From positions 1 to 64,000 of the forward strand of contig NZ_SMBU01000013.1 in NCBI RefSeq assembly GCF_004342485.1: DNA of 64,000 bases, in the 5' to 3' direction. Shown in pieces: positions 58,279 through 64,000 of this stretch. Origin of the DNA: Roseateles saccharophilus. GTDB taxonomy: Bacteria > Pseudomonadota > Gammaproteobacteria > Burkholderiales > Burkholderiaceae_C. The notes beneath the pieces were generated by a model that did no database searches, was not told the origin of the DNA, and saw nothing but the letters and a program-made list of their open reading frames with translations. Within the stretch, counting starts at the first letter, position 1. Every line of letters starts with the position of its first letter. Both the position numbers and the translations under genes were made by a program.

Positions 58279-59941
58279 GAAGCCGCCTCTTCTCTGTTTT
58301 CGTCGTTTCGCTTCATGCCGCCTGGCAGCCACCGCGCTGGCCGGACTGGCCTGGACCTGCGCTGGCCTGGCACAGGCGCAGCCGGCCGCCGATGCGCCGC
58401 GCTTCGACATCCTGGAGTTCGAGGTGGAAGGCAATACCGTGCTGAGCGCCGTCGCCGTCGAGCGCGTGGTGATGCCCTTCATGGGCCCGCAGCGCAGCGT
58501 GGGAGACGCCGAAGCGGCCCGGGCCGCGCTGGAAAAGGCCTACCAGGGCGCCAGCTACCTGAGCGTGTTCGTGGACCTGCCCGAGCAGAGCGTGGACGGC
58601 GGCGTGGTGAGGCTGAAGGTGATCGAGGGCCGCATCGAGCGGCTGGCCGTGACGGGCTCGCGCTACTTCGACCAGGGCCGCATCCGCCAGCGCGTGGCAG
58701 AGCTCGCACCGGGCACCGTGCCCAACTTCAACGAGGTGCAGAAGCAGCTGGCCACGGTCAACACCACCGAGGACCGCCAGGTGCAGCCCATCCTGCGGCC
58801 GGGCCGGCTGCCCGGCACCGTCGAGGCCGAGCTGCAGGTGAAGGACAAGCTGCCTCTGTCCGGCTCCTTCGAGGTCAGCAACGCCAACACGGCCAACACC
58901 ACCATGGAGAGGGCCACCGCCAGCGTCCGCTACGACAACCTCTGGCAGCTCGGCCACAGCATCGGCCTGACGCTGACGACCGCGCCCACCGATCCGTCGC
59001 AGACGACGGTCTCGGTGCTGAACTACGGCATACCGCTGGACGGCGGCAACAACCTCAGCTTCTACGAGGCGCACTCCAACAGCAACGTCAATGCACTGGG
59101 CGGCACCCAGGTGCTGGGCAAGGGCGACACCCTGGGCCTGCGCTACGCCATCAACCTCGGCGCGACGGAACACAGCGTGCAGGGCGCGACCTTGGGCCTG
59201 GACTACCGCGACGTGCAGCAGCAGGTCAAGCTCGGTGCGTCCAGCATCAGCAAGCCGCTGCGCTACCTGCCGCTGCAGGCTGGCTACACGGCCAACTGGT
59301 TCGAACCGAGCCGGCAGGGGCAGTTCACGCTGTCGATGAGCTGGGGCCTGAAGCCACTGCTGGCCCGCCGCATCGGCGGCTGCGAGCTGGAGGACGGCAG
59401 CATCGGCGTGGACGACCAGTTCCGCTGCTCGCGCAAGGGCGCGGACGGCGGCTTCTCGACGCTGCGCGTCGACCTGCGCCACACCGAGGTCTTTGCCGAC
59501 TTCAGCATCGCGGGCCGGCTGGCCGGGCAACTGGCCTCGCAGCCCCTGGTCAGCGCCGAGCAGTTCGTGCTCGGCGGCGCCGACAGCGTGCGCGGCTATC
59601 ACGAGAGCGCCGCCGTGGGCGACCACGGCGTGCTCGCATCGCTGGAACTGCGCAGCGCCAATCTCGCATCCTGGCTGCAAAGGCACCACCCCAGCGACGC
59701 CTTCAACGACCTTGGCGAGCTGAGCGTGCTGGCTTTCGTTGACGCCGGCAACCTGCAGACCCTCAACCCCGGGGCCGGCCAGGTCAGCCACCAGCCGCTG
59801 CTGGGTAGCGGCGTGGGGGTGCGCTTCGCCAGCCGCAGTGGGGTCACCCTCGATTTCCAGGTTGCCGATCCCCACCGGGCCATCGCCGGTGCCCCCAAAC
59901 CAGGCCGTCGCGCGCATGCGCGCATGGCCGTGAAGTTCTGA
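58277..59941 (+). CDS. tpsB: Two-partner secretion transporter TpsB (ShlB/FhaC family)
   Basis: The 554-residue protein is best started at TTG 58277, because no ATG or GTG in frame occurs before the mature part and this start gives a basic signal peptide ending near residue 36 (LAQAQ). POTRA-like domains (about 45-200: FDILEFEVEGNTVLS, VDGGVVRLKVIEGRIERLAV) precede a beta barrel with VRGYHESAAVGDHG and a C-terminal Phe. It exports the neighbouring TpsA across the outer membrane. The start is two bases past the stem-loop tail. Confidence 0.88.
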   Translation: MKPPLLCFRRFASCRLAATALAGLAWTCAGLAQAQPAADAPRFDILEFEVEGNTVLSAVAVERVVMPFMGPQRSVGDAEAARAALEKAYQGASYLSVFVDLPEQSVDGGVVRLKVIEGRIERLAVTGSRYFDQGRIRQRVAELAPGTVPNFNEVQKQLATVNTTEDRQVQPILRPGRLPGTVEAELQVKDKLPLSGSFEVSNANTANTTMERATASVRYDNLWQLGHSIGLTLTTAPTDPSQTTVSVLNYGIPLDGGNNLSFYEAHSNSNVNALGGTQVLGKGDTLGLRYAINLGATEHSVQGATLGLDYRDVQQQVKLGASSISKPLRYLPLQAGYTANWFEPSRQGQFTLSMSWGLKPLLARRIGGCELEDGSIGVDDQFRCSRKGADGGFSTLRVDLRHTEVFADFSIAGRLAGQLASQPLVSAEQFVLGGADSVRGYHESAAVGDHGVLASLELRSANLASWLQRHHPSDAFNDLGELSVLAFVDAGNLQTLNPGAGQVSHQPLLGSGVGVRFASRSGVTLDFQVADPHRAIAGAPKPGRRAHARMAVKF

Positions 59942-59943
59942 CC

Positions 59944-62900
59944 ATGGCCCGCCACGACACCCGCACGCTGCCTCCGCTGACTCCCCCGCCGCGGCCGGTG
60001 GCCGTCGGCGCGCGCGCGACGCCGCCGTGGCCGCATGCGCGGCACGCGCTGCTGCAGCCGCTGCTCGTGGCCCTGGCGGCGGCCATGCCCTGGCACGCCG
60101 ATGCCCAGACAAGGCCGGCGGCCAATGCCGTGCCGCAGCCAGTGACCAGCGGCTGGCGCGTATTCGGCAACGGTGGCAACGCGCCCCTCATCACACCCAA
60201 TGCGCGTGGCGGCCAGGACATGACCGTCCAGCAGGCGAGCCAGCGCGCCATCTACAACTGGGCCAGCTTCAACATCGGCGAGGCCAGCTCGGTCACCTTC
60301 GACATGGCGCAGTCGGGGTCGAGCGCGCTCAACCGCATCCACGACGCCAACCCGAGCCTGATCTTCGGCAGCCTGAAGGCCACCAACGGCGGCGAGATCG
60401 TCCTCTACAACCGCAACGGCATCCTGTTCGGCGGCGGCGCGCAGGTCAATGTGGGCAGCCTCATCGCGACGACACTGAGCCCGCGCGACGACGACTTCAA
60501 GAGCGGTTTCTCGGGCAACGTGCTGGGCGGCGACCCGGCCTTCTCCTACCGCTACGACAGCGAGAACTCGGCGGGCCTGTTCTCGAGCAGCTTCGTGCAG
60601 GTCGCGCCCGGCGCGCAACTCACGAGCGCCGAGGGCGGGCGCATCTTCCTGTTCGCCAAGCAGGTGAGCAACGCCGGCAACATCAGTTCGCCCGGCGGCC
60701 AGGTGGTGCTGGGCGCCGGCGCCGAGGCCTATCTGCGCCTGCCCACGGGCGACACGCTCTATGCCTCCGAGGTCAACCCCAATGTGCCGTCGGTGCGCGG
60801 CCTGCTGGTGGACCTGGGCCGGGCCGACCTCGCGGCGGCGGGCGACGGCAGCGTCGCCAACCAGGCGGGCGGCGTCGTCTCGTCGCCGCGCGGCAACGTC
60901 ACGCTGGTGGGCATGGCCGTGAACCAGTCGGGCCGCGTCAGCGCCACCACCAGCGTGTCGCAGAACGGCTCCATCCTGCTGCTGGCCCAGGGCGGTGCCA
61001 CGGCCCCCGTCGGCAACACCGGCAACCCCGGCTACAAGCGCGCCCTGCTGAACGGCAATCTCGTGCTCGGCAGCGGCAGCCGCACGGAGATCCTGGCCGA
61101 CGACAACGGCGCGGACGGCAAGCCGCTGACCTCCGACGACAACTCGACCTTCGTCACATCGCGGCTGCAGCTCAACGGCGCCAACATCACGCTGGAGAGC
61201 GGGGCCCAGGTGGTGGCGCCGGGCGCACAGGCGTCGATACGCGCCACCGCCACGCCGGTCTACGTCGCCGCACCCGGCAAGATCGACCCCTTCCAGCCCG
61301 ACGCCGGGCGGGTGCTGATCGGCGCGGGCGCGGGCATCGACCTCTCGGGCACCACCGACACCACGCTCAGCGCCGGCCGCTTCTTCGTCACGACCGAACT
61401 GCTGGGCAGCAACGACCTGGCGGACGCGCCGCTGCAAAAGAGCGGCCTGCTCTACCGCAACAAGGTCACGCTGGATGTGCGCGGCAGCTCGCCCATCCTC
61501 GGCAGCCTGGGGGGCTACCGCAGCGCGCTGCAGCGCAGCGCCAGCGAGCGGTTGTCGGTGGGCGGCGAGCTCAGCCTGCTGGCCGGCGAGGCCGTGCTGA
61601 TGGCCAACGGCGCATCGGTGAACGTCTCGGGAGGCCGCATCAGCTACACCGATGCCGTCGTCAGCCCCACCGTGCTGACGGCCAGCACCGGCAGGACCTA
61701 CAGCCTCAACGACGCGCCCAAGGACCTGCTCTACACCGGCGTCGCCAACGCCTTCAGCAACGTCAACGGCTGGGACCGCAACGGCGCCTCGGTGGGCTTC
61801 GGGCTGCGCTCGCCCGGCCGGGTCGAAGCCGGCTATGTGGCCGGCAGCGCCGGCGGTTCGCTCTTCGTGCTCGCCCCCAACGTCGTGCTGGGCGGCACGC
61901 TGCTGGGCAGCACCACGGCCGGCCTGCGGCAGGCCAACGGGGTCGACGCGCTCGCGACGCCGGCCCGGCTGGAGCTGGGCACGAGCTTCCACGGCTATGC
62001 GTTCAACGACATCGGCTACCTCGGGGCCGTGCTGGGCTCTCTCAGCATCACCGCGAAGCCGGTCTCGCTGAGCGGCTCAACGTGGGACGGCCTGTTCGCC
62101 TCCGCCAGCGCGCCGGCCCCCGCCAGCGGCTGGCAGTCGGCCGTCTCAGCGGCGCAGCTGGAGGCCAGCGGCTTCGGCAGCATCGTCATCAGCACGGTGG
62201 GCGACCTGGCGCTGCTGTCGGAGGTCGGGCAGCTCACGCTGCCGAGGCTCGGCAGCCTCGTGCTGAACTCGCAGAAGGGTCAGGTCGCGCTGGCCAGCTC
62301 GGTGCGCCTGCCCGGCGGCAGCCTCACCGCGCAGACGCTGCTGACCGGCGACGTGACGGTCGCCAGCGGCGTGACGCTGGATGCCTCCGGCGCCTGGGTC
62401 AACGCCCAGCTCGACGGTGCCGGCTCCAGCGCCGGCACGGCGGGCGGCAGCATCACGCTCAATTCGCAGCGCAGCGTGATCGCAGCGGCCGGCGCTGTCC
62501 TCGACGTCTCGGGCGGAGCACTGGTGGACACCGGCGGCACGGTGCGCGGCGGCCTCGGCGGCAGCATCATCCTGAGCGCCGGCCTGCCGAGCCTGCAGGG
62601 CGATTCCCTCGACCAGTCGCCGCTGCGCCATCTCGCGATCGCCGGGGTCGACCTGCGCGGCTACTCGAGCACCCGTGGTGGCAGCCTGAGCCTGACGGCT
62701 CCTTACGTGGACATCGGCAGTTTCTCGACGGCCCTGTCGGTCAACGCCGACGACGCGGCCCAGATGCCGGACGGCCTCAGGCTGTCGACCGACTTCTTCG
62801 GCACGGGCGGCTTCTCCAAATACACGCTGGATGGCCGGCGTGCGCTGGCGGTGGAGGCGGGCGCGACGATCGCACCCAACGCCGCGCTGTGGTTGCAGGG

Positions 62901-64000
62901 GCCAGCGACCCGCGGCATGCCCAGCGGCGCGCTCGCCGGCAAGGCCTTTGCCGGCGTCGGCCTAGCGGCCAACCAGCTGCCGCAGACGGTGAGCCTGGAC
63001 CTGCGTTCGAGCGGTCTCGGCGTCGACCAGGCCGAAGGCAAACTCAGCGTGGCCGCAGGCAGCCGCTTCGACCTGCAGCCCACGGCCAGCCTCGCGCTGT
63101 CGGCCGCCACCAGCATCTATTTCGACGGCCAGGCCCGCGCGCCGGGCGGGCGGATCGCGCTGACCGCCGGCGTCCTCCTCAACGCCGACAGCCAGGTACC
63201 CCGATTCCTCTGGCTCGGCGCCGACAGCCGACTGGACGTTGCCGGTACCCTGCAACGCACGCCCACCAGCGACGGCTTGCTGCGCGGGCGTGTGCTCGAC
63301 GGCGGCTCGGTCAACTTGTCCATCGCCAACGACTTGCGCTCCAGCTTGATTTGGCAGGCTGGCAGCGTCATCGACGCGAGCGGCAATTCCGGCCCGCTCG
63401 ATGTCTCGCTGCAGAACCAGGGCGGCAACGTGACGCAGCGCCAGACGGTCAGCAGCGCGGGCGGCAGCATCAGCTTCAGCGGCAACGGCCAGATGCTGCT
63501 GGAAGGCACGCTGCGCGCCGCCAGCGGCGGCGGGTCGAGCGCGGGAGGCCAGGTGAACGTGGCACTGCTGAGCGGTAGTGCCAGCCTCGTGGGCGTCGCC
63601 ACGCCGATCGAGCTTGCGCTCACGCAGGCCCCGACGCAGCTCACGGCCACGCTGGACCCGACGCAGCTCCCCAACGCGCTGAACCTGTCGCCACGCGCCT
63701 CGATCTCCGCCGCCCAGGTCGCGGCATCGGGCGCGGCCGACTTGGGTCTTTCGACGCAGGACGGCCTCTTCATCGAGAACGGTGTCAACCTCGCGATGCC
63801 GCGCCAGCTCGCCATCGATACCCCCTCGCTGCGGCTGGACGGCACGGGCTCCGCCACGCTGGCGGCGACCCAGTTGCAGTGGGGCTTCGCCCAGAAGCCT
63901 TCGTTCGGTGACAGTGGCGCGCTGCGGGTGGCCAACGCCAGCGGCGGCAGTGCGCAACTACAGCTCCAGGCGACCGACCTGGTGCTGGGCGAGCGCGTCG
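59944..64000 (+). CDS. tpsA: Filamentous-haemagglutinin-type TpsA exoprotein, 3' end outside window
   Basis: The frame is open from ATG 59944 to the window end, at least 1352 residues. A long signal region (about 1-55, ending AMPWHADAQ) precedes the TPS domain (SGWRVFGNGGNAPLITPNARGG, IYNWASFNIGEASSVTF, NRIHDANPSLIFGSLKATNGG, VLYNRNGILFGGGAQVNVG). The usual NPNGI box is NRNGI here. The rest has many short beta-helix repeats with LDASG and LDVSGG motifs. It lies two bases after tpsB. Likely an adhesin or secreted giant protein. Confidence 0.93.
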   Translation, partial: MARHDTRTLPPLTPPPRPVAVGARATPPWPHARHALLQPLLVALAAAMPWHADAQTRPAANAVPQPVTSGWRVFGNGGNAPLITPNARGGQDMTVQQASQRAIYNWASFNIGEASSVTFDMAQSGSSALNRIHDANPSLIFGSLKATNGGEIVLYNRNGILFGGGAQVNVGSLIATTLSPRDDDFKSGFSGNVLGGDPAFSYRYDSENSAGLFSSSFVQVAPGAQLTSAEGGRIFLFAKQVSNAGNISSPGGQVVLGAGAEAYLRLPTGDTLYASEVNPNVPSVRGLLVDLGRADLAAAGDGSVANQAGGVVSSPRGNVTLVGMAVNQSGRVSATTSVSQNGSILLLAQGGATAPVGNTGNPGYKRALLNGNLVLGSGSRTEILADDNGADGKPLTSDDNSTFVTSRLQLNGANITLESGAQVVAPGAQASIRATATPVYVAAPGKIDPFQPDAGRVLIGAGAGIDLSGTTDTTLSAGRFFVTTELLGSNDLADAPLQKSGLLYRNKVTLDVRGSSPILGSLGGYRSALQRSASERLSVGGELSLLAGEAVLMANGASVNVSGGRISYTDAVVSPTVLTASTGRTYSLNDAPKDLLYTGVANAFSNVNGWDRNGASVGFGLRSPGRVEAGYVAGSAGGSLFVLAPNVVLGGTLLGSTTAGLRQANGVDALATPARLELGTSFHGYAFNDIGYLGAVLGSLSITAKPVSLSGSTWDGLFASASAPAPASGWQSAVSAAQLEASGFGSIVISTVGDLALLSEVGQLTLPRLGSLVLNSQKGQVALASSVRLPGGSLTAQTLLTGDVTVASGVTLDASGAWVNAQLDGAGSSAGTAGGSITLNSQRSVIAAAGAVLDVSGGALVDTGGTVRGGLGGSIILSAGLPSLQGDSLDQSPLRHLAIAGVDLRGYSSTRGGSLSLTAPYVDIGSFSTALSVNADDAAQMPDGLRLSTDFFGTGGFSKYTLDGRRALAVEAGATIAPNAALWLQGPATRGMPSGALAGKAFAGVGLAANQLPQTVSLDLRSSGLGVDQAEGKLSVAAGSRFDLQPTASLALSAATSIYFDGQARAPGGRIALTAGVLLNADSQVPRFLWLGADSRLDVAGTLQRTPTSDGLLRGRVLDGGSVNLSIANDLRSSLIWQAGSVIDASGNSGPLDVSLQNQGGNVTQRQTVSSAGGSISFSGNGQMLLEGTLRAASGGGSSAGGQVNVALLSGSASLVGVATPIELALTQAPTQLTATLDPTQLPNALNLSPRASISAAQVAASGAADLGLSTQDGLFIENGVNLAMPRQLAIDTPSLRLDGTGSATLAATQLQWGFAQKPSFGDSGALRVANASGGSAQLQLQATDLVLGERV

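Noticed and set aside
60027-63578. Very long plus-strand open frame of 1183 residues rich in Arg, Ala and Gly
   Set aside because: It is an out-of-frame shadow of tpsA; the frame from 59944 carries the haemagglutinin motifs and stays open to the window end.

Overview
The window is GC-rich (about 70% by eye), densely packed and full of ATGA start/stop overlaps. It looks like a chromosomal segment of a plant-polymer-degrading betaproteobacterium. Type II xylose isomerase, a fused ThiD-ThiE, PEP-CTERM proteins, an EpsA-like LuxR regulator and comamonad-type REP elements all suggest Burkholderiales, probably the Roseateles/Pelomonas/Mitsuaria group. The genus is an inference, not a reading.

Region 1 (1-28210) is a large xyloglucan utilisation locus. 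A minus-strand operon (tryptophan-halogenase-like flavoprotein, GH31 alpha-xylosidase, GH9 endoglucanase, MFS permease) diverges from a plus-strand set (ROK repressor, xylB, xylA, TonB-dependent receptor, GH35, GH74, GH95, SGNH esterase, GH1, GPH symporter, GH43, GH39, lipoprotein GH5). Together they can cut the glucan backbone outside the cell, import oligosaccharides, remove acetyl, fucose, galactose, arabinose, xylose and glucose, and feed xylose to xylulose-5-phosphate. A 25-bp inverted repeat with the layout of the Bacillus XylR operator lies between the two arms.

Region 2 (28194-31166) is ridA followed by a small island of three toxin-antitoxin modules, one with a frameshifted toxin. 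A 98-bp copy of the 3' end of the neighbouring amidohydrolase gene sits inside the island, so the last module is bracketed by direct repeats. Region 3 (31172-34200) holds an exported amidohydrolase and an M19 dipeptidase.

Region 4 (34235-39849) is a TPP-riboswitch-controlled thiamine operon, thiC-thiO-thiS-thiG-thiDE.

Region 5 (39853-51431) has an exported subtilase with a GlyGly-CTERM-like tail, divergent from a compact type II secretion cluster (gspG, gspF, gspE, GspL/M/C-like inner-membrane proteins, a secretin with a cohesin-like extension, three pseudopilins). The cluster is interrupted by a 539-bp inverted-repeat element and by two REP copies, one of which is part of a pseudopilin reading frame.

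Region 6 (51445-64000) carries an EpsA-like LuxR regulator, two PEP-CTERM proteins flanking two tandem phosphate-binding-like proteins, and a two-partner secretion pair (tpsB and the start of a giant tpsA). Four similar 20-bp palindromic sites lie upstream of gspG/subtilase, the LuxR gene, the first PEP-CTERM gene and tpsB. This suggests one surface/secretion regulon.
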